This document shows, in pieces, positions 17,005 to 24,877 of a DNA stretch of 64,000 nucleotides (position 1 is its first letter; every line of letters begins with the position of its first letter). A program made the translations under genes and the position numbers. Source of the DNA: Paenibacillus sp. J23TS9 (GTDB lineage Bacteria > Bacillota > Bacilli > Paenibacillales > Paenibacillaceae); contig NZ_BOSG01000001.1 of the NCBI RefSeq assembly GCF_018403225.1, forward strand, positions 1,116,001 to 1,180,000. Reading direction: 5' to 3'. Below the pieces are notes generated by a model. The model did no database searches. It was not told the DNA's origin and saw nothing but the letters and a program-made list of their open reading frames with translations.

Positions 17005-17607
17005 ATGTCCAGTCCAGTGATCGAAGCCTTGAAGAAGAGACGCTCCATTTATGGTATCAGCAAAGAAAATGTAAGCACCGATGAACGGATACAGCAAATT
17101 ATCGAAGAAACCGTGAAATATGTTCCGTCTTCGTTTAACTCGCAAACATCTCGCGTCGTTCTGCTTCTTGGAGCTAACCACGACAAATTATGGGATATGA
17201 CGAAGGAAACGCTCCGTAAAGTCATGAATAACGAGGAAGCGTTTAAGAATACCGATCAAAAAATCGAATCCTTCAAAAGTGGTTACGGTACGGTTCTGTT
17301 TTTTGAGGATATGGATATCGTTAAGAATCTTCAGGATCAGTTTGCGCTCTACAAAGACAACTTTCCGGTCTGGGCCAACCAAACTTCGGGTATGATTCAG
17401 CTTATCGTATGGACTTTGCTTGAACAGGAAGGCCTGGGGGCATCTCTGCAGCATTACAATCCGCTCATTGATGAACAGGTACAGAAGGAATGGAAGCTTC
17501 CGGCTTCATGGAAACTGATCGCTCAAATGCCTTTTGGCAAACCAACGGCTACTGCAGGTGAGAAAGAGTTCATGCCGATTGAAGAACGTGTAAAAGTGAT
17601 AAAATAA
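17005..17607 (+). CDS. Nitroreductase family protein (Frm2/Hbn1-like)
   Basis: A 200-residue FMN-dependent nitroreductase-fold protein. 'ALKKRRSIYGISKE' at the N-terminus is the Arg-Arg-Ser FMN phosphate site, 'YVPSSFNSQTSRVV' is the Ser/Asn segment, and 'LEQEGLGASLQHYNPLID' and 'AQMPFGKPTATAGEK' match the subgroup that includes yeast Frm2/Hbn1. NAD(P)H oxidation with nitro or quinone acceptors is the family activity; the physiological substrate is unknown. Its ribosome site is buried in a ten-pair hairpin, so translation may be conditional. It stands alone, with a terminator 35 bases after the stop. Confidence 0.87.
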   Translation: MSSPVIEALKKRRSIYGISKENVSTDERIQQIIEETVKYVPSSFNSQTSRVVLLLGANHDKLWDMTKETLRKVMNNEEAFKNTDQKIESFKSGYGTVLFFEDMDIVKNLQDQFALYKDNFPVWANQTSGMIQLIVWTLLEQEGLGASLQHYNPLIDEQVQKEWKLPASWKLIAQMPFGKPTATAGEKEFMPIEERVKVIK

Positions 17608-17641
17608 AGGTACAAAGTTATTTTCAAAAAACGACCTGCTC

Positions 17642-17684
17642 AGCGCCTAAAGCCCACATCAGATGTGGAAATTAGGTGCTCTTT
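17642..17684 (+). terminator. Terminator after the nitroreductase
   Basis: AGCGCCTAA pairs with TTAGGTGCT, with CCACATC/GATGTGG nested inside, followed by CTTTT. Confidence 0.75.
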
Positions 17685-17827
17685 TAGCTGATACGATAAA
17701 AAAGGACACCAAAGCGGGATCTGTGAAGATGAGAAAAATACATATCATAACCACACAATCGTAAAGCATAATAAAGCCTAATTATGGAGCTTTCACAATA
17801 TGTATATAATTACCATTATGCTATAGA

Positions 17828-17857
17828 TTGACAGTAAAAACCTTTCCAGTTCATAAT
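17828..17857 (+). promoter_or_regulatory. Sigma-A promoter of the amino-acid permease
   Basis: TTGACA (17828-17833), 18-base spacer, CATAAT (17852-17857), 67 bases before the permease ATG. Just upstream, AGCATAAT (17764-17771) and ATTATGCT (17814-17821) form inverted arms around a second AAAGC/GCTTT pair. These arms could be an upstream operator. The rest of the 17685-17923 gap shows no gene. Confidence 0.75.
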
Positions 17858-17923
17858 TAAATCCATAAAAAAATAAGCTTTAACCGTTTAAAGCGAAAAG
17901 GATTACGGCGAGGAGAGAACATC

Positions 17924-19321
17924 ATGGATATTTTTCGAAAAAAAACGGTTGGAAGCTTGGAAGAATCGGCTGGAAAGCTCAATAGAACATTAAGTGCACT
18001 GGATTTGACGGCGCTTGGGGTAGGAGCCATTATCGGTACGGGTATTTTTGTCCTGACTGGAGTAGCCGCTGCGGTGCACGCCGGACCGGGTCTTATTATT
18101 TCATTTGCCATTGCGGCGCTTACTTGTGTTTTATCGGCACTCTGTTATTCGGAATTTGCATCCAGTGTCCCGGTTTCGGGGAGTGCTTACGCGTACAGCT
18201 ATGTAGCATTCGGTGAAATTATTGCATGGATACTCGGATGGGATCTGATACTGGAATACGGTGTAGCTGCAGCGGCTGTGGCGAGTGGTTGGTCATCTTA
18301 TTTTACAGGTCTGCTGGACGGATTCGGACTTCATTTGCCTGCTGCGATCTCGGGGGCTTATGATGCATCCAAAGGTTCAATCATTGATTTGCCAGCGGTG
18401 ATCATTATTTTCGTAATTACTTATTTACTGAACAGAGGCATTAAAGAAACGGCTAGATTTAACGGCATCATGGTCATTGTTAAGCTGCTCGTCGTACTGC
18501 TGTTTATTGGCGTAGGCGCATTCTATGTGAAGCCGGTCAACTGGTCGCCATTCCTTCCTTTTGGGGTCGGAGGAGTGATTAACGGGGCAGCAACGGTATT
18601 TTTCGCATATATCGGTTTTGATGCCGTTGCGACAGCTGCAGAAGAGGTGAAGAGACCACAGCGTGATCTGCCGATTGGCATCATTGCCTCACTGGCAATT
18701 TGTACGCTGCTGTACATTACGGTGTCTTTGGTTCTGACGGGAATCGTGCCTTATTCTTCGCTGAATGTGGGGGATCCGGTAGCTTTTGCGCTGCGATTCG
18801 TGAATCAGAATATGTTAGCCGGACTCACATCCGTAGGTGCAATTGCCGGGATGACCACCGTTTTGCTGGTAATGCTGTTCGGAATGACCCGATTGCTCTT
18901 TGCGATTTCCCGGGATGGCTTGCTTACAAGCAAACTATCCAATGTCAGCGGTAAAGCCCAAACACCAACGCAAAGCACCTGGGTGACGGGTACGCTCATC
19001 GCAATACTTACCGGCTTTGTGCCTCTGAACAAACTGGCAAACCTGACGAGTATCGGAACGTTGTTTGCTTTTGCTGTAGTTTCTTTGGGAATTATTGCAC
19101 TGCGAAGAAACAATGCAGGGAATAAAAGTGGATTCAAAGTACCATGGGTGCCTTATTTGCCACTGCTAAGTGCAGCAGCATGTATCTATTTAATGATTAA
19201 TTTACAGGCGATTACCTGGATCGGATTTGTAATTTGGATGATCGTGGGGCTGCTGATATACTTCTTGTACGGTAAAAAGCATAGTGTACTCAACAATGGT
19301 TCTGAAAAAGCCGATTTATAG
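17924..19321 (+). CDS. APC-family amino-acid permease (cationic amino acid transporter type)
   Basis: A 465-residue integral membrane transporter with about twelve hydrophobic segments. 'LTALGVGAIIGTGIFVLTG' is the helix-1 APC substrate and sodium/proton loop, and 'FAYIGFDAVATAAEEVKRPQ' is the conserved helix-6 and loop signature of the CAT-like YfnA branch. It begins DIFRKKTVGSLEE and ends with a short basic cytoplasmic tail. AGGAGA lies 7 bases before ATG. It is a single gene with its own sigma-A promoter. The family imports amino acids by proton symport; the transported amino acid is not readable. Confidence 0.9.
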   Translation: MDIFRKKTVGSLEESAGKLNRTLSALDLTALGVGAIIGTGIFVLTGVAAAVHAGPGLIISFAIAALTCVLSALCYSEFASSVPVSGSAYAYSYVAFGEIIAWILGWDLILEYGVAAAAVASGWSSYFTGLLDGFGLHLPAAISGAYDASKGSIIDLPAVIIIFVITYLLNRGIKETARFNGIMVIVKLLVVLLFIGVGAFYVKPVNWSPFLPFGVGGVINGAATVFFAYIGFDAVATAAEEVKRPQRDLPIGIIASLAICTLLYITVSLVLTGIVPYSSLNVGDPVAFALRFVNQNMLAGLTSVGAIAGMTTVLLVMLFGMTRLLFAISRDGLLTSKLSNVSGKAQTPTQSTWVTGTLIAILTGFVPLNKLANLTSIGTLFAFAVVSLGIIALRRNNAGNKSGFKVPWVPYLPLLSAAACIYLMINLQAITWIGFVIWMIVGLLIYFLYGKKHSVLNNGSEKADL

Positions 19322-19480
19322 TTACGTAAACATAATTATGTAAACAAAAATAAAAATAATAACATTAATTATTAATATTATTAATAAATATTTAACTAGT
19401 ATTTCATTCCTTTCACCGGCTTGAACTGGCGCGAACCCCTGATTATGTTATATTATTTGAATTGGAGGTTTTCTTTCGAC

Positions 19481-19495
19481 AGGACAAGCTGTCCT
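19481..19495 (+). promoter_or_regulatory. Dyad before the BNR lipoprotein gene
   Basis: AGGACA-AGC-TGTCCT, perfect six-base arms, 20 bases before ATG and just upstream of GGAGAGGAGG. It resembles the 12064-12077 dyad and could be an operator or a small leader hairpin. Confidence 0.4.
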
Positions 19496-19515
19496 CAAGG
19501 AGAGGAGGAACTTGA

Positions 19516-20808
19516 ATGAAATGGTACAAACAGCTTGTTGTAATCACTTTAATATTCAGTGTATTTTTGAGTGCTTGTTCTTCCAGTGAGGAACAGACCC
19601 CGATATCCGAGACGGCTCCTGCAATGACAGATACTGCTGACGTAACGGCAGATCAGGGCCAGACCTTGACGGTGGTAGCTCCGGATACGGTTAAACAAAG
19701 CACGAAGGATTCGGGCAAATATCAGATCCAAACCAAACTTACCGACTTCCAACTGTTAAGTGAGACGAAGGGAATTGCTTGGGGATTGACCCGCAATGAA
19801 CTGCGTTTATATGTAACTGAAGATAATGGTCAGACCTGGATGAACATATCCCCTTCGGCGAATGTGCAATTTCCGGCGAATCCGCGGTATGGGAAAGATA
19901 TTTATTTTACAGATCCGTTGCATGGTTGGATCATACGTGATCCATCAGGCATGTCTGAAACAATCGTTCTTCATACGAATGATGGAGGAGAAACCTGGGA
20001 TATCGCATCCATTCCTCAAAAAAATAAAGTATCCGCGCTTACTTTTGATTCGCCTCAGCGAGGCTGGCTGATGACTTCCGAGGATTCGACCACCGGCAAA
20101 GAGCTAAAGGTTCTCTATCGAACCGATGATGGAGGCTCGATCTGGAAGGTCATTATGCAAAATACGGAGTATAATCCGGATAAATCCACCGTTACCAGTC
20201 CTTTGCCTCATCTCGGTTATACGCTGGGGGTGACCTTTGTTGATCCGTTACATGGATATACGATGGTTCAGGAGCTCGGAGAACCCAAGATGTATCGTAC
20301 GCTTGACGGGGGAAGCAAATGGATCTCCGGACCAGCCTTTTTTGACAGGGATAAATTCAAAAACTGCGTATCATATGCTTCGGACAGTCCGCAGTTCTTT
20401 GACTCTGCCCGCAAGAACGGCTGGATACCAATAGGCTGTAAAGTCGGAGACAGCATGAAGTATAATGCATACTTTACGAAGGACAGTGGTCTAACATGGA
20501 ATTTCGTCAATTTTGGACTAGGCACGAATGTGGGGCTTAATCAGAATCTCCGGCCAACATTTATTAATGAAGATGAAGGTTGGGCACTGATCGGAAGCAC
20601 ACTGTATCACACGGTGGATCAGGGGAAGACATGGCCTGCCGTTGGGGATAACCAGATCCTCAGGGAAAAGCTTCAGGAGTATCCAGAGGTTGTGAAGCTG
20701 CAGTTTTCTTCTGCACAGGTTGGTTGGATGCTGATCGAGAATAATGAACAAAAAAGCTCAAGGCTTCTACAAACCATGGACGGCGGAAGAACTTGGAGCG
20801 TATTATAG
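19516..20808 (+). CDS. Lipoprotein with seven Asp-box (BNR/YCF48-like) repeats
   Basis: A 430-residue exported lipoprotein (lipobox LSAC near residue 20) with a Thr/Ser/Pro-rich spacer to about residue 60. Seven Asp-box motifs of the S/T-x-D-x-G-x-T-W kind are visible (EDNGQTW, NDGGETW, DDGGSIW, LDGGSKW, KDSGLTW, VDQGKTW, MDGGRTW), indicating a beta-propeller of the YCF48/sialidase-like fold. The motifs are structural and do not show sialidase activity; the catalytic Arg triad is not evident. AGGAGAGGAGG precedes ATG, and a strong terminator follows. Role is probably extracytoplasmic binding; function unknown. Confidence 0.85.
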   Translation: MKWYKQLVVITLIFSVFLSACSSSEEQTPISETAPAMTDTADVTADQGQTLTVVAPDTVKQSTKDSGKYQIQTKLTDFQLLSETKGIAWGLTRNELRLYVTEDNGQTWMNISPSANVQFPANPRYGKDIYFTDPLHGWIIRDPSGMSETIVLHTNDGGETWDIASIPQKNKVSALTFDSPQRGWLMTSEDSTTGKELKVLYRTDDGGSIWKVIMQNTEYNPDKSTVTSPLPHLGYTLGVTFVDPLHGYTMVQELGEPKMYRTLDGGSKWISGPAFFDRDKFKNCVSYASDSPQFFDSARKNGWIPIGCKVGDSMKYNAYFTKDSGLTWNFVNFGLGTNVGLNQNLRPTFINEDEGWALIGSTLYHTVDQGKTWPAVGDNQILREKLQEYPEVVKLQFSSAQVGWMLIENNEQKSSRLLQTMDGGRTWSVL

Positions 20809-20814
20809 CAGGGT

Positions 20815-20842
20815 GGAGAACTCAGGTTCTCCGCTTTTTTTT
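20815..20842 (+). terminator. Terminator after the BNR lipoprotein
   Basis: GGAGAAC-TCAG-GTTCTCC hairpin followed by GC and eight T. Confidence 0.92.
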
Positions 20843-20888
20843 GATTTAAAATCGTATTTCTAAATAAAATATAAAATTTTAAATTATA

Positions 20889-20931
20889 TGTGAAATAAAT
20901 CACAATATGTCCTGTCAATGTATGTTACTCT
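20889..20931 (+). promoter_or_regulatory. FNR/Crp-type box and extended -10 promoter of the small Cys-rich gene
   Basis: TGTGAAATAAATCACA (20889-20904) is a perfect TGTGA-N6-TCACA site as used by Bacillus Fnr. An extended -10 (TG-T-TACTCT, 20923-20931) would place the start of transcription near 20938, putting the box centre at about -41.5, the position for class II activation. Confidence 0.7.
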
Positions 20932-20974
20932 AAGAGTGTAAGGAGAGCTTAAAAAAACAACGGGAGTGAGAATC

Positions 20975-21154
20975 ATGACAAACTTTAATCAAGATAAAAC
21001 GACGGAATACTTCCTTCAATTATGCTACGACTGCCAGGATGCCTGCACTTGCGACACAGAAGAGAAGTGCAGGGAATGCTGGGGCGCACAAGGCGCTTTA
21101 GATGAACAGCAGCAGGATGAGACCCGTTACTTTCTGGATCAGGTTCATGCGTAA
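20975..21154 (+). CDS. Small cysteine-rich protein, probably anaerobically induced
   Basis: A 59-residue soluble protein. Six cysteines lie between residues 17 and 36 in the pattern C-x2-C-x3-C-x-C-x5-C-x2-C, suggesting a metal site, iron-sulfur centre or redox-active disulfides. The rest is acidic and Gln-rich (ALDEQQQDETRYF). No family recognised. ATG at 20975 has GGGAGTGAG six bases upstream; an in-frame GTG at 20966 lies within that site. The perfect FNR-type box upstream suggests expression at low oxygen. It is flanked by terminators on both sides, so it is a single transcription unit. Confidence 0.7.
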   Translation: MTNFNQDKTTEYFLQLCYDCQDACTCDTEEKCRECWGAQGALDEQQQDETRYFLDQVHA

Positions 21155-21175
21155 CCGAGCAAACTCTTCACCCTG

Positions 21176-21214
21176 AAACCTCCACAAGCTGAAAAGCGAA
21201 GTGGAGGTTTTTTT
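21176..21214 (+). terminator. Terminator of the Cys-rich protein gene
   Basis: AAACCTCCAC (21176-21185) pairs with GTGGAGGTTT (21201-21210), followed by seven T overall. Confidence 0.93.
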
Positions 21215-21303
21215 GTCATACTGCTTGCATATATATGTTATGAACAGGCCCGCTAAGAATCTTTGCATCGCCTTAGCCTAAAGTCAAAAGAGGGGTGAGA
21301 AGC

Positions 21304-21741
21304 ATGCCAGGAGAACCATCATTTTGGATGTTTGACTTCTTCGGTAAAGTCATGCCGATCTTTTTCGCAGTCATTATCGGTATTATCATCTTGTCTGCCG
21401 GCAGAGGATTGCTGCAGTGGGGGCGGAATAATAAGCAAGCTGTTCTCACCGTTGATTCCCGTATTGTCAGTAAACGCACTGAAATCAATCAACATCATCA
21501 TCATGAACCTAATGATCATATGTCCAGTCGCACGAATACGACATATTATATTACTTTTGAGGTGGAGAGCGGCGACCGGATGGAATTCACCGTAAACGGG
21601 CAGGAATATGGTTTATGTGCGGACGGCGATTCGGGACGGCTTACATTTCAAGGAACACGGTTTAAAGGCTTCGAGCGGAATATGCGTTTTGCAAGAGAGG
21701 CTGGGTCAGAAGCCCGTTATCGCGATTATGGGCAGTTTTAA
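21304..21741 (+). CDS. DUF2500 family membrane protein
   Basis: A 145-residue protein with one N-terminal membrane segment (about 13-32, VMPIFFAVIIGIIILSAG) followed by 'VLTVDSRIVSKRTE', a His-rich patch (NQHHHHEPND) and the DUF2500 beta domain ('TTYYITFEVESGDRMEFTV', 'GDSGRLTFQGTRFKGFER'). Length and order fit the family; its role is unknown. The His-rich patch could bind metal. ATG at 21304 has GAGGGGTGAG upstream; a GTG nine bases earlier is inside this site. Confidence 0.85.
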   Translation: MPGEPSFWMFDFFGKVMPIFFAVIIGIIILSAGRGLLQWGRNNKQAVLTVDSRIVSKRTEINQHHHHEPNDHMSSRTNTTYYITFEVESGDRMEFTVNGQEYGLCADGDSGRLTFQGTRFKGFERNMRFAREAGSEARYRDYGQF

Positions 21742-21762
21742 TCCATATTAATTCCAATCATC

Positions 21763-21798
21763 GGCCGCGTCCCTTGGGATGTGGTCTTTTTTGTTTTT
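21763..21798 (+). terminator. Terminator after DUF2500 gene
   Basis: GGCCGCGTCC pairs with GGATGTGGTC (several G-U pairs) and is followed by CTTTTTTGTTTTTT. Confidence 0.75.
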
Positions 21799-21874
21799 TA
21801 TACATGTTTCTTGATTAAAGACCGCGGGTGAACTTAAAGTAGAAGCATCTGGAGTTTACAAGGAGGAAAAAGAT

Positions 21875-22624
21875 ATGGCTTATCAGGATCTTGTTGTGGT
21901 CGTTACTGGAGCTGCACAGGGAATTGGTTACGGTGTTGCTAAAGCTTTTGCGGATCAAGGTGCCAGGCTCGTCATGGGTGATCTGAACGAAGAACAGGGA
22001 GCGGCAGCCGCGGCAGCCATCCGGAATGAAGGGGGACAAGCTGTATTTGTCCCTTGTGATGTCCGCAATGAAGCAGATATTAAACAGTTGATGAAGGCTG
22101 CTGAGGAAGTGTATGGAAAAATTGATGTATTGATCAATAACGCCGGCGTATCCCGCTGGAAATCACCATATGAGCTCTCTGTCGATGAATGGGATGATAT
22201 TTTAAATACGAATGTAAGAAGCTGTTTTCTTGCCACCAGAGAAGCGGCGCTTTATATGAAAAAGAATGGAGGCACCGGAGCCGTTGTCAATATGGCTTCT
22301 ACACGTGCCCTGATGTCTGAACCGGATACCGAGGCCTATGCCGCATCCAAAGGTGCAATTGTGGCGCTTACCCATGCCATGGCCGTCTCGCTGGGATCTG
22401 ACGGTATTCGTGTGAATTGTATCAGTCCCGGCTGGATTGAAACGCAGAACTACGAATCTCTCAAAAAGACGGATCATGAGCAGCATCCAGCGGGAAGAGT
22501 AGGCAAACCGGATGATATTGCAAGAGCTTGCCTGTATTTGGCAGATCCGGACAATACCTTCGTAACCGGGACACATTTGGTCGTTGATGGCGGAATGACA
22601 CGTAAAATGATTTACGAACCGTAA
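21875..22624 (+). CDS. SDR-family oxidoreductase
   Basis: A 249-residue classical short-chain dehydrogenase/reductase. TGAAQGIGYG (residues 9-18) binds the nucleotide, an acidic Asp at the end of beta-2 (LVMGDLN) suggests NAD+, NNAGVSR (89-95) is the structural motif, and Ser with Tyr-x-x-x-Lys (YAASKGA) form the active site. The C-terminal VDGGM is typical. CAAGGAGG lies 7-10 bases before ATG. It is a single gene between two terminators; substrate not readable, a sugar alcohol or ketone being likeliest. Confidence 0.9.
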   Translation: MAYQDLVVVVTGAAQGIGYGVAKAFADQGARLVMGDLNEEQGAAAAAAIRNEGGQAVFVPCDVRNEADIKQLMKAAEEVYGKIDVLINNAGVSRWKSPYELSVDEWDDILNTNVRSCFLATREAALYMKKNGGTGAVVNMASTRALMSEPDTEAYAASKGAIVALTHAMAVSLGSDGIRVNCISPGWIETQNYESLKKTDHEQHPAGRVGKPDDIARACLYLADPDNTFVTGTHLVVDGGMTRKMIYEP

Positions 22625-22741
22625 CTTTTCTCCTGAGCAGTTGGCCCTAATGCCTTCCATAATTTCTCTATCACTGACAAAAAGGATAACCCTTCCAATT
22701 GGATATAGTTCCTTTTGTGCAGATCCAAAAGAGAGTAAAAA

Positions 22742-22782
22742 GGGTGAGCCCGTTCTATAAGGACATGGGCTCATCTTTTTTT
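22742..22782 (+). terminator. Terminator after the SDR gene
   Basis: GGGTGAGCCC (22742-22751) pairs with GGGCTCATC (22767-22775), followed by seven T or more. It lies 117 bases after the stop. Confidence 0.85.
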
Positions 22783-22841
22783 ATGAGATCAATGCTATAA
22801 TAACTCCGTTTACTATATAAAATTGAGCTAAAGAAAAGGCA

Positions 22842-22933
22842 TATCATCTCATATACAGCAGATAGAAAGAGTTGAGATGATAGCTTGGGCAAGCTTTAGT
22901 TCATTTTATCATTTGAGGATTCACAGGTCCTCA
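22842..22933 (+). promoter_or_regulatory. Structured 5' leader with three successive stem-loops
   Basis: Stem 1: TATCATCTCA (22842-22851) with TGAGATGATA (22873-22882), perfect ten pairs. Stem 2: AGCTT-GGGC-AAGCT (22882-22895). Stem 3: TGAGGA/TCCTCA (22914-22919, 22928-22933), just before the GGAGGG ribosome site. It does not match a riboswitch class I know. Confidence 0.5.
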
Positions 22934-22953
22934 CATAGGAATGGAGGGAATTT

Positions 22954-24717
22954 ATGATTGTCAAGAATTCTCGATGGCTTGCAGGTCTGCTGTTTCTGGC
23001 CGCTATGCTTCTGGTGGGTTTTCAGTCCCCGACTCAGGGAGTAAAGGCGACTTGGGTGTGGCAGACGGAACTGATCGAGGATGGAGGAGAGCAACTGCTT
23101 GATTTTGCACGTACTGAGGGCATTAATTTGATCTACTTACAAATCAATCGGGATTTACCTAAGGAAACCTATGAAAAGTTTATACAGCATGCGCATGAAG
23201 GGAACATCGCAGTTCATGCATTGGGTGGAGATCCCAAATGGGCGCTTCAGGAACACCGGGATCGCATGCTGGGATTAGCCGACTGGACTACGAACTATAA
23301 TGCCAGTGTACCGTCTGATAGCCGGTTTGATGGCATACATCTCGATATAGAACCCTATGTACTTCCCCAGTGGGAAAGCGATCAGGAGGCAGTCATTTCT
23401 TCATGGGAGAGCAATTTGAAGGCTTTTCTTAACAAGGCATCGGATACATCGCTGGAGCTTGGAATCGATATTCCATTCTGGTTTGATAATATCCTCACTT
23501 CAGAAGGTGGCAGCTTGAATGAGTGGCTGATGAATTCTTTTGATCATGTGACGGTGCTCGCATACCGGAATGAAGTGGATTCCGAGCATGGTATCGTATA
23601 TCTCTCTCAGGACGAGCTAAAACTTGCTGACAAGCTGGGCAAGCATGTTCTTGTCGGCGTCAATACCAAGGAAATGCCTGGAGAGACCCATACGACCTAT
23701 TTTGGACGAGGGAAAGAGCGGATGAACCAATCCCTTGCAAATCTATCGAATGAGCTGAGTTCCTATTCGTCTTTTGCAGGCATAGCCGTCCACGATTTCC
23801 GTAACTGGGAGAACATGCCTGAGGGCAGTGAACCTGGAGAAGTGGATCCGAAGCCGGAGCCTGATCCGGATCCCGGAGCAGGGGATCAAGTGCCTGATCC
23901 AGACCCGGTGGTCCGCGATCAAATGGTTAGAGGTACATATATCTGGGAAGCCAATGAAGTACTGCAGAATGGGCAGGAGATCCTCGATTTTGCCAAAGAA
24001 AAGAAATTGAATTGGCTGTATATCCGCCTTGATCTGCAGCAGCCGTTTAGTGCTTACAGATCCTTTGTTAAACAAGCATCTGCTGCCGGAATTGAAGTGC
24101 ATGCCATGGGAGGGCACCCGATCTGGGCTCTGGAAGAGAACAGGGCGAAGATGATGAAGCTGGTCCAATATGTAAAGGGCTATAACCGTGCTGCCCAAGG
24201 GGATGAGCGGTTTCATGGTGTTCATTTGGACATTGAGCCTTATGTGCTGCCGGAGTGGAAAACGGATTCGCAGGAGGTCATTTCCGAATGGACTTCTAAT
24301 CTGGACGCTTTTGTCAGCGAATTGAAGAAGGATTCCAATTTGCAGGCGAGCATGGATCTGGCGGTATGGCTGGATAAATACAAGGTTCCCGGCGAAGATA
24401 TTTCTCTCAGCAAATGGATGATTAATCGCATGGATCATGTCTCATTAATGGCCTTCCGGGATACTGCAGGCGGATCGAACGGCATTGTTACCGTGTCGAA
24501 GGAAGAGATCGCTTTTGCGGATGAACTGGGCAAGCCGATTCTAATCTCAGTAGAGATGAAGGAGAGTCATGAAGGCAACCATATTACCTTTTTTGAGGAA
24601 GGTTCGTCTTACATGGAAGCAGAGCTGGCGAAGCTGCCAGGAATGCTTGAGAACTCACCATCATATACCGGCAATCTGGTGCACGCCTATGATTACTGGA
24701 AGAATGCCAAACCGTAA
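22954..24717 (+). CDS. Secreted protein of two tandem TIM-barrel-like (GH18-like) domains
   Basis: A 587-residue exported protein: hydrophobic signal segment (about 8-27), domain 1 (about 32-295), a Pro/Asp/Glu linker (PKPEPDPDPG), and domain 2 (about 325-587). The domains are internal duplicates about 295 residues apart. Each has 'LDIEPYVLP' at the end of a predicted strand, in a GH18-like frame: D126-G-I-H129-L-D131-I-E133 and H421-G-V-H-L-D426-I-E428. The last Asp and Glu match the catalytic pair of the GH18 DxxDxDxE motif, while the middle Asp is His. Other strand ends read ATWVWQTE/GTYIWEAN and LGIDIPFWFD/ASMDLAVWLD. Glycan hydrolysis is plausible but unproven; I do not recognise a named family. 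Confidence 0.75.
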   Translation: MIVKNSRWLAGLLFLAAMLLVGFQSPTQGVKATWVWQTELIEDGGEQLLDFARTEGINLIYLQINRDLPKETYEKFIQHAHEGNIAVHALGGDPKWALQEHRDRMLGLADWTTNYNASVPSDSRFDGIHLDIEPYVLPQWESDQEAVISSWESNLKAFLNKASDTSLELGIDIPFWFDNILTSEGGSLNEWLMNSFDHVTVLAYRNEVDSEHGIVYLSQDELKLADKLGKHVLVGVNTKEMPGETHTTYFGRGKERMNQSLANLSNELSSYSSFAGIAVHDFRNWENMPEGSEPGEVDPKPEPDPDPGAGDQVPDPDPVVRDQMVRGTYIWEANEVLQNGQEILDFAKEKKLNWLYIRLDLQQPFSAYRSFVKQASAAGIEVHAMGGHPIWALEENRAKMMKLVQYVKGYNRAAQGDERFHGVHLDIEPYVLPEWKTDSQEVISEWTSNLDAFVSELKKDSNLQASMDLAVWLDKYKVPGEDISLSKWMINRMDHVSLMAFRDTAGGSNGIVTVSKEEIAFADELGKPILISVEMKESHEGNHITFFEEGSSYMEAELAKLPGMLENSPSYTGNLVHAYDYWKNAKP

Positions 24718-24732
24718 CATATTAAATCTGGT

Positions 24733-24778
24733 GCAGTCCCTGCTAACTCCCAAGGAGTCAGTCAGGGGCTGCTTTTTT
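24733..24778 (+). terminator. Terminator after the duplicated-domain protein
   Basis: GCAGTCCCTG pairs with CAGGGGCTGC, continued by CT-ACTCC/GGAGT-AG, then six T. Confidence 0.9.
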
Positions 24779-24877
24779 GCGTACAAAGGCTGTATGCACT
24801 GGGCATTCACACAGAAAAGACAACGTGCATAGCATAAGGTGTTAGCATCTAAGGAAGATGAAGGAGCGTGGACTTGA

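Noticed and set aside
23743..24438. A 231-codon minus-strand frame opposite the duplicated secreted protein
   Set aside because: Lies over the second repeat only; no ribosome site; the composition (His/Ile/Arg-rich) is that of a reverse complement of coding sequence.
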